64,000 nt of DNA, taken from positions 1,896,527 through 1,960,526 of the forward strand of contig FP929140.1 in the NCBI GenBank assembly GCA_000198515.1. Reading direction: 5' to 3'. The notes below the pieces were generated by a model. The model searched no databases, was not told where the DNA came from, and worked only from the letters and a program-made list of their open reading frames with translations. The stretch comes from a gamma proteobacterium HdN1. GTDB taxonomy: Bacteria > Pseudomonadota > Gammaproteobacteria > Pseudomonadales > Ketobacteraceae. Numbering within the stretch: the stretch's first letter is position 1; each line of letters opens with the position of its first letter. Positions 22,401 through 32,400 of the stretch are shown piece by piece. Both the position numbers and the translations under genes were made by a program.

Positions 22401-25400
22401 TCGAGCAGTTGGCCGGTGAATTTACCGAGATGCTGCAATCCTTGTGCGATGCGCCTTCGCAATCGGTTTATTCCCTGATGTCGGTAGAACGTGCGAGCAC
22501 TGGCTGGGCGTTTATTCCAGCGGGCGTACTTGCGGAACAGGATGGTTTGGACGAACGTCACGCCTACGTGTTAGCAGCGCTGGAAAACCTCACTCAATTG
22601 GTTGCAGACGGCCAACCCGTACTTCTGTTGGCGGAAGATGATTCCCCCGCCGCACGCCATGAAGTAGGCGAAATTTATATTCCTGCGGCCAGCGCGCAGG
22701 CAAATACGTCGATGAAAACAACGACGCTATTCGATCGGGATTGGGTTTCTACGGGAGTGCAGGGCCATTGTAACGGGGAGCTTCAGCTAATTCTCAGCTG
22801 CGTCACCGAAACCGCCCAGAGCATCCAGCGCGGTGATGTGCTTCTCGAAGGCGGCATAGACGCGGAAAATTCAAGTAATGAATACTCAACAAGCGCTTTG
22901 CATATCACCGTTCGCAAGGTCTGGAGTGAAGTGCTGAACCAGCCCGTGATTCGCGACCACGATGACTTTTTCCATCTCGGTGGACACTCCCTGCTTGCGA
23001 CTCGCGTAATTTCTCAATTACGTAAAAAACTGGGGCTTACGATCCCAATTCGCACGCTGTTTGAGCAATCTCGGTTCAACGACTTTGTTGCGGCAATCGA
23101 ACAACTGCAAGAAGGTATGGGCGATGCCAGAATGCCACCTTTAGAGCCGATCGCACGTGATGGCAAATTGCCCTTGTCCTTTACCCAGCAGCAGTTGTGG
23201 CTGTTAGACCAACTCGACCCAGGCAACCCAGCCTACAATATGCCATTCGCGCTGAAAATTGAGGGCGATTTGGACGTTACGGCGTTCAATTTGGCCTTCA
23301 CCACCATCATTGAACGTCACGAAGTATTGCGGAGTAATTTCTGCGAAGAAGGCGGTCTGCCCTACGTTCGGATTCGTAACGCGGCCCCTTGGCGGTTTAC
23401 CGAAACGGATCTTACTCACGAATCGTTCGCGGAAAATGCGAAAAAACTCCCCGCACTTGCCCGCGCAGCTTGCGAAGGGCGTTTCGATATTGCCAATGAT
23501 CTACTCATACGCGGTGAATTAGTGCGTCTAGGCCGTGACAGCAATGGTACCGCACACTTCGCAATTCTCGGGGCGATTCACCATATGGTTTCTGACGGTT
23601 GGTCGCTCAACCTGATCACCGCAGAAATCGCAACACTCTATAAAGCTTACTGCGAAAAAACCGCAGCGTTACTGCCGCCGTTGCCGATCCAGTATGTGGA
23701 TTTTGCACATTGGCAACGGCAGTGGTTGCAGGGCGATGAGCTCGACAAGCAAGTTCGATTCTGGAAAGAGAAGCTCGACAACGAATATCAGGTGCTCGAT
23801 CTTCCCACCGATTACCCGCGCCCACCCATTGCCAGTTCGCGTGGGGAATCCTTTACCGTACATTTGCCCGAAGATGTTCACCTAACGCTGCAGCAAGTGG
23901 CAAATACGCAGAATGCCACGCCCTTCATGGTGCTGTTGAGCGCTCTCTACGTTGCTCTGCACCGTTATTCTGGGCAGGAAGGCATTAACGTCGGAACGCC
24001 CATTGCGGGTCGCAATCTTGCCGAGACAGAAGCGCTGGTTGGATTCTTTATTAACACCGTTATTATGTCGGTACTGCTGGATGACAATCCAACGCTGGAG
24101 GCATTGCTTGCGCGAGTAAAAACTACGGCGCTCGATGCTTATGCACATCAAGCGTTACCATTTGAGAAAATTGTTGAGGTATTAAAGCCCAAGCGCGACC
24201 CAAGCCGTGCGCCGTTGTTCCAAGTGTTCTTCAACCTGTTAAATTTGCCAGACCCCACCGAAGTTTCCGGCATTCAAGTGGATAGCTTGGCGCTGCAGGA
24301 TAACGAGGCGCATGCAAAATACGATATTAATATCTATGCAAAAGAGTTTTCCAATCACACCGATCTGATGGTGGTATTCAACCCAGACCTATATCGCAAA
24401 GAATCGGTAGAAAGCATCATCGCTGCAATGGTGGCAACGCTACGCGCATTTGCAAAACCGGCGATGCGAATCCTAGAAATTCCCTTACAAAAACTCAGCG
24501 AAGCCACCGTAGACCCAACAGAAACACTTGAATATCGCAGTGGTTTCAATCCGCTGGCGCGCTTGCAGCAGTTTGCAGAGGAATTACCGCAAAAGCTTGC
24601 CATTCAAGACACAACTGGTGCGTTTACCTATCGTGAGTTTTATGCATCGGTGCAGGCGCTTGCGGCCCAGCTAGCAGAACGCGGTATTGGTGAAGGGGAT
24701 GTTGTAGCGGTCTACGTAAGCCGCAGCCGTCGCCTGCCGTTAGCAATTTACGCCATCCTTCAAGCCGGCGCGAAGTTCACAGTGCTAGACCCCGCATATC
24801 CGGTTGAGCGCCTGCAAAAAATTGTCGAAATCGCCAAACCAGCTCTCGCGCTCACCATGCAGGCCGATGCAATACCGGCAGAGTTGGCCAAGCAGTTCGA
24901 GCAGCTTCGCTACGGGGCGCTCACAATTCCAGAGAAAGCACAGCGGCTTGAGTCTATCCCTGCATTTCCTGCGTTCGACGCAGAGCGAGACGCATATATT
25001 GCCTTCACCTCTGGCACTACAGGGGAGCCGAAAGGCATTTTAGGCTGCTTTGGCCCTGTCGCCCACTTCGTTGAATGGCATGCCCAGCACGGCAACATGG
25101 GCCCGGAGGAACGCATTTCCATGCTTTCCGGCCTTGCGCACGACCCCTTGCTTCGCGACATTGTAACGCCGCTGTTTGTGGGTGGAACCTTGGTGATTCC
25201 CACCCAGGCGGAACTGCTCGAACCGGCGCGCATGCTGGCGTGGTTTCAGGAACAGGCCATTTCCGTTACCCATCTTACGCCCAGTCTCATGCAGCTGTTA
25301 TTGCAGGCGAGTGAGGAACCAAAATTGCCGGCGCTCCGTTTGGTTGCATTTGGCGGCGATCGCCTCAGCCCCGAAATTGCCCGTCAAACCTTGGCCATCC

Positions 25401-26407
25401 ACCCGCAAATGCGCGTGCTGAATTTCTACGGCGCCACTGAAACCCCGCAGGCAATGGGCTATATCGAAGTCACTCGCGCCATGCTCGAATCCGCATCCAT
25501 CCCAGTAGGGAGGGGCATCGACGGTGTTCAACTGCTCGTAGTCGGAGCTGGTGGCCAGCTCTGTCAAATGGGTGAAGTCGGCGAAATCTGGATCCGCACC
25601 CCCTATCTGACCAAGGGTTATCTCTCGACCGACAACGCGAATGACGCAGCGAACGCAAGTCGTTATATCGCGAACCCATTTTCCGGCGTGGCTGGTGATC
25701 GCATCTATCGTACCGGCGACAAAGCCCGCTATCTGTTGAACGGCAGCGTAGAATTCTTAGGCCGCTTGGATCAACAGGTCAAGATTCGCGGTTATCGCGT
25801 GGAACCCGGGGAAATCCAGACCCGCCTCGCCCGCCATCCGCAGCTATCCAACGCTGCGGTCATTGCCGAGAGCGCTGGCGCAGAACCTGTTCTGGTAGCT
25901 TACGTCGTGCCCGCAAATCTGAAACAGCCGCCGGAAGTGGCCGCGCTAAAGGCGGATTTACGCGTCCATTTGCCGGAGTACATGGTGCCCGCTGCCATCG
26001 TGATCGTCGATTCAATCCCGCTCACACCCAACGGCAAACTGCATCGAGCTGCTTTGCCGGATTACCGCGAGGCCCTTGAACAGCGAACCTTGGTAGCGCC
26101 TCGTAGCGCGATGGAAGCCGATATTCTTGCGATTTGGAAGCAAGTGATCAAGTCCGACAGTATCGGCGTTACCGACGAGTTTTTCGATGTGGGAGGCCAT
26201 TCTTTGCTGGCAACCCAAGTCGTCGCGCGCGTAAAAGATACGTTTGGCATTGAATTTAGCCTGAAAAATATCTTTGAAGTTTCCACCGTCGAAGGGATGG
26301 CACGCTATGTAGACACCGCTCTCTGGGCGCGTAATAGCAGCGTTGCAGCAGGCTTGGAAGGCACGCAAGATGCGTCCGACGACGATATGGAAGAAATTGA
26401 AATCTAA
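16478..26407 (+). CDS. NRPS, three modules, one without an A domain
   Basis: Encodes about 3309 residues. ATG 16478 is chosen over an upstream in-frame ATG at 16385 because it follows GAAGG (nt 16466-16470) and opens the TubC-type docking domain (MNIVELLSTLA). Approximate order: dock 1-55, C1 71-510 (MHHIVSDG), second C-like domain 521-955 (CHHILLDG), A1 975-1465, T1 1475-1550 (LGGNS), C2 1565-1995, degenerate A remnant 1998-2142, T2 2145-2210, C3 2230-2675, A2 2688-3195, T3 3205-3280, acidic tail ending EEIEI. A1 code is DLKNVGSDVK, as in the neighbouring synthetases. A2 code is DPRHAGFQAK; its Arg and His recall the McyE glutamate pocket (DPRHSGVVGK), so an acidic substrate is plausible. 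The middle module cannot load its own carrier. The gene is separated from its upstream partner by the restriction block. Confidence 0.95.
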   Translation: MNIVELLSTLAKKDIRLWLEGENLRFSAPEGVFTGEVKSEVIKRKAEIIDFLKQAKKVADAPIPKADRSKDLALSFGQRRMWVLAQLTPRDVTYNMASALQLHGPIRTDLLQKTFAAIVARHESLRTRFVEKEGDAFQIVDPAGTDAWGWSVTDLAALSEEAQTTALREALDQEVLTPFDLATGPLFRVRVLRQAEQRHVLIVGMHHIVSDGWSMELLVKELVALYISFAANQPDPLPPLTVQYADFAAWQQDWMASDALKKQLSYWHETLSNAPAVLALPTDRPRQANPRNHGAVHQHTLDARLVPDLNRFCQQHELTPFMLFLGAWQLLLGRYAHTRDVIVGSPIAGRSRGEFEDIIGFFVNLLLMRADQSGNPSVDEYFARVRAMALGAFSNQDVPIDHLLSTLEVEAQPGYPPVAQVGFQLINVDSAAAALQGPIRVEPLQLAHVAARMDMLLAVGRSEEGYSLSIEYNVDLFNASTISQIAEQLEFLLTQITSGEYADIESLDLYSRETLKRHIASISQDSVIVRLNGNQRAMLLDEFVHAGTHQNNYGIYCHVPSGLDKARLERAIYRVCNRHAGMRAQIVTSNLVGADEHWLAVEPEVTPTLHLHDFDGGESDASEKPWLPFVEALLHRPQPVLHKPLASFHLVRLTSGEMVFAIQCHHILLDGASTYLLMNAVLGDYRHDSDSAAPEEAFIRYNQQDALHCDRSEVGDFWRRVLAGVEPLDFSKPVHAFKSMPVSQFNDRREELVLSPKLMESVRDWCSENNMTPALFFKGIYALLVREYCRAEEDLAFFEFHANRDAALKSAIGCFYQQSPVIVRKSAWAADASVLEVFSQLQQLRDAARHKRRFSLEAQSVLVPIARARFIFNYYNFVQNTLLDGQTLHPQMSMPKVDKGVQMIVREERGAVTLELRYDVDVFDDLDLLARFESLVRQVVEGRQQVSQLSFVLPEERDWLATQNQTNQTLPPYASVVDWFEHQVATTPDRPAVLHGKRTLSYQQLNQRANQLARYLQTLGTGKGSRVALCLDRGVELITAVWAVLKSGASYVPIDPGYPLDRIDHILKDSGARQLLTVSSLRERLPSSTSTLISLDALSLDAFERENLAEHPCREQEIYVIYTSGSTGVPKGAAVAHVGEINLQHWYLQSLKFAEDDRPVLISAVGFDLTQKNLYAPLLVGGAIVIPEMDFYDDEAILDAIQQHKATWINCAPSAFYPLVEADRSRQFARLSTLRYAVLGGEPIRLQALSEWLFSPASEARLVNSYGPTECTDVVAYHILENVDQATTLFPIGKPVPNMQLHVVNDRLQKLPPGLVGEIAVTGVGVGFGYLNRPELNESVFLKNPFGEGRLYKTGDLGRYLPDGALEYLGRKDFQIKLRGLRIELGEIESALKALANVSDSLVLVRDEQLVGYVLSGGGVTPDTWRESLRARLPEYMVPAALVALERWPLTPNGKIDRKALPEPTGASALSVEKIAPRTATEREIAAVWTEFLGKQEIGVLDNLFELGGNSITATRIASRLRKLFNVQISVREVFRSATVADLAIAVERAKLAVDIPPLQPAPRTAMMPLSFAQQRLWMLDQFDPGLPAYNMPGAFLLRGKLNLEAFSAALRHIVDRHEILRAHIVENDENPSMQFAALGTWNPIYIDLRAWAEDERRAEISRRITNELGHRFDLAKGPLMRVTLIQGSVDEVVMISNMHHIVSDGWSNGVFVHELSQGYDAYRVGAAPSLAPLPVQYADYAVWQRSWLTDQELEKQLAYWRSTLSGGVTLRLPIDFPRSLGKSQQGGSLAFGVPARVYHKLLQISQREGVTLYMILLAAYMVLLARYSNQRDISVGTPIANRNNEAVEGLIGFFVNTLVIRGVMQPSESFLEFLQAIRAQTLGAYAHQDSPFERLVDSLVTQRDLYRTPLFQTMFALQNVPMEQDISLPGISVEPLAVQASQAKFELSLSMLEWQGELRGEFEYRSDLFAPTTIEQLAGEFTEMLQSLCDAPSQSVYSLMSVERASTGWAFIPAGVLAEQDGLDERHAYVLAALENLTQLVADGQPVLLLAEDDSPAARHEVGEIYIPAASAQANTSMKTTTLFDRDWVSTGVQGHCNGELQLILSCVTETAQSIQRGDVLLEGGIDAENSSNEYSTSALHITVRKVWSEVLNQPVIRDHDDFFHLGGHSLLATRVISQLRKKLGLTIPIRTLFEQSRFNDFVAAIEQLQEGMGDARMPPLEPIARDGKLPLSFTQQQLWLLDQLDPGNPAYNMPFALKIEGDLDVTAFNLAFTTIIERHEVLRSNFCEEGGLPYVRIRNAAPWRFTETDLTHESFAENAKKLPALARAACEGRFDIANDLLIRGELVRLGRDSNGTAHFAILGAIHHMVSDGWSLNLITAEIATLYKAYCEKTAALLPPLPIQYVDFAHWQRQWLQGDELDKQVRFWKEKLDNEYQVLDLPTDYPRPPIASSRGESFTVHLPEDVHLTLQQVANTQNATPFMVLLSALYVALHRYSGQEGINVGTPIAGRNLAETEALVGFFINTVIMSVLLDDNPTLEALLARVKTTALDAYAHQALPFEKIVEVLKPKRDPSRAPLFQVFFNLLNLPDPTEVSGIQVDSLALQDNEAHAKYDINIYAKEFSNHTDLMVVFNPDLYRKESVESIIAAMVATLRAFAKPAMRILEIPLQKLSEATVDPTETLEYRSGFNPLARLQQFAEELPQKLAIQDTTGAFTYREFYASVQALAAQLAERGIGEGDVVAVYVSRSRRLPLAIYAILQAGAKFTVLDPAYPVERLQKIVEIAKPALALTMQADAIPAELAKQFEQLRYGALTIPEKAQRLESIPAFPAFDAERDAYIAFTSGTTGEPKGILGCFGPVAHFVEWHAQHGNMGPEERISMLSGLAHDPLLRDIVTPLFVGGTLVIPTQAELLEPARMLAWFQEQAISVTHLTPSLMQLLLQASEEPKLPALRLVAFGGDRLSPEIARQTLAIHPQMRVLNFYGATETPQAMGYIEVTRAMLESASIPVGRGIDGVQLLVVGAGGQLCQMGEVGEIWIRTPYLTKGYLSTDNANDAANASRYIANPFSGVAGDRIYRTGDKARYLLNGSVEFLGRLDQQVKIRGYRVEPGEIQTRLARHPQLSNAAVIAESAGAEPVLVAYVVPANLKQPPEVAALKADLRVHLPEYMVPAAIVIVDSIPLTPNGKLHRAALPDYREALEQRTLVAPRSAMEADILAIWKQVIKSDSIGVTDEFFDVGGHSLLATQVVARVKDTFGIEFSLKNIFEVSTVEGMARYVDTALWARNSSVAAGLEGTQDASDDDMEEIEI
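22470..22905 (+). other. Remnant of a deleted adenylation domain
   Basis: Between the second C domain and the second carrier domain of this synthetase there are only about 145 residues, where an A domain of roughly 500 is expected. Cores A1-A6 and the A10 lysine motif are absent. A faint trace of the A7 region survives: VGEIYIP, then WVSTGVQGHCNGELQLI where YRTGDLxRxxxDGxLEYLGR would be expected. The frame stays open through the gap, so the carrier domain (FFHLGGHSLLATR) is still made. I infer an in-frame deletion followed by drift. Confidence 0.7.
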
Positions 26408-26470
26408 AGCATAAAAATGCGTGAGTGCTGATTGCGCCGCGATGCGTAAACGTTTTCGGATGATTGAAAA

Positions 26471-29400
26471 ATGATGGTTATTGATTTGCTTGGTCAACTG
26501 CGCGAAGCAGGAATTCAGCTTCACCTAGATGGAGAGAAATTGAAGGTCAAAGCGCCCGCCGGTGCGCTGACCGATGCCATAAAGGAACAGCTAAAAACCC
26601 ACAAAGAGGCCATCATCGCCTTCCTGCAAGGGGGCACTGGCCAGCCGGCAGGCGGATCATCGTTTCCGACGCTGGATCGTAGCGGGCCATTGCCGCTTTC
26701 CTATAATCAACAGGGATTGTGGTTTTTTGAACAGCTAACGCCGGGCACCGCCGCGTACACGATGCCGGTTGCGTTCAAAATTTTCGGGCCAGTAAACCTT
26801 GAAGCCATCCGTGTAGCAATCGGAGCGGTCATGGCGCGCCACGAAGTGCTGCGCACGCATTTTGTAGCGAATGCAGAGGGAGAGGCGAGAGCCGTTATTG
26901 AGGCAAAGCCTGAAATCCCTTTCCGTATTGAAACGGCTGTTGCAAGTGCCGAGACACTCGAAGCGCTAGTTCACTCACTGGTTTCCCAGCAGGCAATGTC
27001 TACCTTCGATCTGGAACGTGGGCCGTTATTTCACTTGCAGGCCATACAGGTTCAGACAGAGGATCGGCAACCCCTAGTCACCCTGTTACTGGGTGCCATG
27101 CACCACATTATTTCCGATGGTTGGTCGCTGAATTTGTTCGTAAAAGAATTATTTATCGCGTACCTGAAAGAAGCAGCACAGCTGCCCATCCCTTTGCCCG
27201 CCTTACCCGTTCAATACGTGGATTTTGCCGGTTGGCAGCAGCAATATCTGGCGAGCGATCAATTTGTTCGCAAACTCGATTGGTGGCAGCAACACCTTGC
27301 CGGAATCCCTGGGCACCTTGCTCTGCCGACCGATTTTCCGCGCCCGCCGGTGCAGGGAAATAAAGGCGGCAAGTATTTCTTCACGCTCAGTAGTGAAACC
27401 GCCCAGAAGTTTACACAATTTTGCCGCAGCCAAGACCTTACGTTATTCATGGGCCTTATGGCTGCATGGAAATTTGTGATGTACCGCTATTCCGGCCAAA
27501 GCGATTTTTGCTTAGGAATCCCAATGGCAGGGCGCAACCACAAAGAACTGGAGGAACTGATTGGCCTGTTCATCGACCCCTTGATTGTGCGCTCCCCACT
27601 GGACGTGAATAAATCCCTGTTGGAAAACCTCGCAGCCGTTAAGCAGGAAATTCTGCAAGCCTTTGATCATCAGGAAGTCCCCCTCGCGCGCATCGTAGAC
27701 AAGCTTCAAATTGCGCGTAACCCCGCCTATCCGCCGGTCGCGCAGGTGGGATTCCAATTGCAGGATTTTTCTGGTGTCGTTTCTGGCGACGCGCTTGAAA
27801 AAGCACTCTACGGAAAAATGGAAGAACTCGGCCAGCTTCGCGTTGAACGGATCACCATCGAAGAAACCGCATCCAAGTTCGATATGATCGTAAGCCTCAC
27901 CCGTAACGACGAGTCCCTGAGCGGTTACATCGAATATAACGCCGATATTTTTGTCGAGGGCACCATTGCTCGAATGATGCGTCATTTTGAGCAGGTGATG
28001 GACGTCATCCCTGAATCCGCCGAAATCTTGCTGCGTAACCTGTCCCTTGTCAGCGACAGCGAGCTGCGAGCGTCTCTGAATGCGCCACAGGCAGAAGAAA
28101 TTCGACCGATCACCGATACCCAGATGCTTTTGTACATGGATTCGGTGATCCATCCCGATACGATTCAGAACAGCGTCGGTACCTTGATCGACATCCCCTT
28201 CGCATTAGATGAAGTCATAGCAGAGAAAGCGCTTGCTCATATCGTCGCAAATTATTCTACGCTACGCACCCGTTTTGCCTCGTGTGAACTCGCGTGGGCG
28301 GATAACGTTTATCAGATCGTTGATGCAAAGCGGCCTACGCCATTCTCCGTAGAAGCAGCGGACGGTAGGAACTTAGAGCAAATTCGCGAGCGTGGGCAGA
28401 AATGGATCTATTGCGCCTACGATATTCACAGTACCGAGTTGTTTGCATTTCGCTTATTTCAGGTAAGCGAAACGCATTGCATTTTAGGATTAAAATTTCA
28501 CCATATTATTTCTGATGGCTCCTCGGTTGTGTACATTACCGATCAATTTACCGAAGCATATGACGCAATCGCGGCAGGCAATCCGCCACCGAGCTGGCCG
28601 GATGCCTTCGGTTCGTATGTCGCCTATCGGCGCGCTAATGTAGACCTTCCTGAAACACTGCAATTCTGGAAAAGTCGGCTGCGCGACTGCTCGCCGTTGT
28701 CATTTTCGCCGATCCCCGGTGCACCCCGTAGCGCAGATTTCGAGGTTCCAGAACTTATTATTCCCGGTGACCACCGCCAACAAATTGAACGCTTCTGCAA
28801 AGAAAACGCCACCTATCCGCTGGACTATTTCCGCGTAATTATGGCGGCGTTGGTTCGGCATTATTGCCGCCCTGACAGCAGTTTTACTTTTAACGAAATT
28901 CAGGGCGCGCGGCGTTATCCGCGAGACACCACGTTTGGTGTGTTTTATCAAGTTGTGCCGTATCTGGTCGATTTAGACTGGCTTGCAAACGACACCGAAC
29001 TTGCTACCGCCTATAAAGCACTTTCCTCGTGGCGTAAAGAGTGCCGCGACTACCGCAACTTTTCCGCGTTGGCACAATTACAGGTCACAGAAGCATCTCC
29101 AGTTCGCTTCCAGTTTAATTACTTTAATTTTATCGCCAAGCACACCTGCCAAGGCCAGCCATTAACAACCGACCTGCTCTCACCGCGGGTCGAAAACACT
29201 GCACAGTTCATCCTGAAAGAACTTACCGAACAATGGCTGCTCCAGCTTTGGGTAGACCGCACAGCCCTGGATGACCACCGTTTTCTGGAGCGCGCCGTGT
29301 GGCTTTCCCAGCAAATCGTTGATGGCAAAGCCAAGACCATTGGTGAATTCGATTACGTGCTGCCCGATGAGCGCAGCGAGATTGCCAAACTAAATAACGT

Positions 29401-32400
29401 CCATGCTACGCTTTCCAGTCACGCGAGCATCGTAACGTGGTTTGAGCAGAGCGCAGCACAACACGCCGATCACACCGCTGTCATCCACGGCAGCACGGCG
29501 CTGACCTATGCGGAACTAAATGCCAAGGCCAATCAACTCGCACATGCGCTCGTCGCAAAAGGGCTAGGGAAGGGCAGTCGTGTCGCCATTCTGCTCAGCA
29601 GGCGAGTTGAGGTGCTTGTCGCGGTTCTCGCCACTCTAAAATCTGGGGCGGCCTACGTTCCCGTAGAAGCGAGCTACCCGTGCGAACGGATTCAGTACAT
29701 TGTCAAAGATTCCGGTGCCAGCATCGTGATCACCGAAGCTTGCCAGCGCTCCAAATTGGGTGACGACGAAATCGCAATCTTTGACGTTGATGCCGATCTT
29801 GAAACATTAGTCGCCGACTCTAACCAGAATCTCGCAGTTCATCCTGCGGCGGGCGATGAGATTTATGTAATTTACACCTCTGGCTCCACCGGCCAGCCGA
29901 AGGGCGCATCCGTACAACACCGTGGCGAAGTCAACCTGCAACGCTGGTATTTGGATGCGCTGAAGCTAGACGCACAAGACCGTACTTTGATTATCAGCGC
30001 ATTCGGTTTCGACTTAACCCAAAAAAATCTGTTCGCGCTATTGCTCGTTGGCGGCACAATCGTACTCCCCGAAATGGACGAATACGACGATGCGTTGATC
30101 CGCAATGCGCTCCACACGCACCAAATTACCCTGATCAACTGCGCTCCCAGCGCGTTCTACCCACTGGTATCAGAACCACAATTTTATGCGGGTGCAAGCC
30201 ACCTACGCTGGGTAGTGCTAGGCGGAGAACCCATACGCTTACCGTTACTCTATCCGTGGCTCAGCCACGCTAGCTCGCGTGCACAGCTTGTCAACTCCTA
30301 CGGCCCCACCGAATGCACTGACGTTGTTGCTTATCATATTCTGGAAACTCTGGACAGCGACACCGCACTGATTCCGATTGGCCTGCCGGTACCGAATTGT
30401 GAGCTACACATCCTTGACGACAACCTCGCCAACGTAGCCCCCGGCCTGATCGGTGAGCTTTGCGTTAGCGGCATCTGCGTAGGGAATGGATATGTGGGGC
30501 GGCCCGACCTTACCGAAGCCGCCTTTATTGATCATCCGAACGCACTTGGCAAAGTGTACCGAACCGGCGACTTGTGCCGCCAACTTCCCTCCGGTGAGAT
30601 TGAATACATCGGCCGTAAAGATTTTCAGGTAAAAGTGCGCGGCCTGCGGATCGAACTTGGCGAAATCGAAAAAGCACTTTCAGAAACTGCCGAAACGCTA
30701 CACAGCCAAGTGTCAGACAGTCTGGTGATCGTGCGCGACGAAAAACTGATTGCCTATATCGTTGCACCTGAGACGCTCGATACTGCCAGCCTGCGCAACG
30801 GCTTGCGCGCTCGCCTGCCAGAATATATGGTGCCCAACGCGATCATTTGCCTGCCCAAATGGCCGCTGACACCGAACGGTAAAGTCGATCGCAAAGCCCT
30901 TCCAGCACCTGATCAGGCCAGCAGCGCCACGGTATACGTTGCGCCACGCAACGAAATCGAACAGCGGATTGCACAAATCTGGCAAGACATCCTCAAGATA
31001 GATCGTGTCGGCGTCGAAGACAATTTCTTCGAACTTGGCGGCCATTCCTTACTCGCAACCCAGATCGTCTCACGCACCCGCAGCGCCTTCAACATCCAGC
31101 TCGCCTTGCGCGATCTAATGGGCGACCCTACCGTTGCCGAACTCGCTCGCCATGTGGCCCGTGCGCAAGGAGGGAGTGGCGAGCCTGATCTGGTCGTAAT
31201 CAACCGCAATCAGCGTTTGCCGCTGTCTTTCGCTCAACAGCGTTTATGGCTGCTGGACCAGATTGAACCCGGTTCAACCGCATATAACGTCCCCGCAGCA
31301 ATTCGTATTTACGGCTCCCTAGATGTACGCGCTTTAGAGCAAGCGTTATCCTCGATTTTCAACCGCCACGAAGGGCTACGCGCAATTTTCCTCGAAGACG
31401 AGCAGGGGCCTTACCAGCAGATCATGCCAGAACAGTTCTGGCCGCTTTCCCGCACAGATCTCAGCCGTGAAACCCAGCCCGAAACTGAATTGCTGCGTCG
31501 TGCCGCAATTGAGTTGATGACCCCGTTTGAGCTCGACCAAGGCCCGCTATTCCGCGCCCATCTTTTTGATCTGGGAACGCAAACCCAAGGGCAACACAGC
31601 GAACCGGAAGTGGTATTTAGCCTAGTAATACACCACATCGTCACCGATGGCTGGTCTATGGGCATCCTGATTCGCGAACTCGCACAGGCGTATTTCCAGT
31701 ACAGTACTCACGGCCGAATTCAGTGGCTACCAGAACCTTTTCAGTACCTCGATTTTGCCCATTGGCAGCGTACCCGCTTGGGCGCAGAGCGTATCAGCAC
31801 AATGCTGGGATACTGGAAAGCCACGCTGGATCAAGTACCCGTACTCAATCTACCCACCGACAAACCACGTCCACCCGTTCAGACGTTTAACGGCGCCAGT
31901 ACGCGTTTCAACATACCCAAACAGACCCGCAGCGCACTAACCCAGCTTGCCCAAAGCGAAAACGCATCGCTCTTTATGGCGCTGTTGGCTGCTTTCGCCG
32001 CTACGTTGCAACGTTATTCTGGGCAGGATGATTTTGCCATCGGAACGCCGGTCGCAGGCCGTGATCAAACTGAATTGGAATCCATTGTAGGATTTTTCGT
32101 CAACACCCTCGCAATTCGCATGAACCCGCAAAGTACGCGCAGTTTCCGAAACCTTCTGCAAGAAACCCGGCAACGTGCGCTCGACGGGTTTTCCCAACAG
32201 GAAATCCCCTTCGAACAACTCGTCGAAGTCCTCTCGCCAGCAAGAGACATGAGCCGTTCGCCGCTGTTCCAAGTGATGATGGTCTATCAGAACCTACCCA
32301 TCGACCAGAATGGCATTGCCGCCTCCACCGATGTAGGCAATATCCGCATCGAACCCTTTAACCCCGGTATCGACACCGCAAAATTCGATATAACGCTCAC

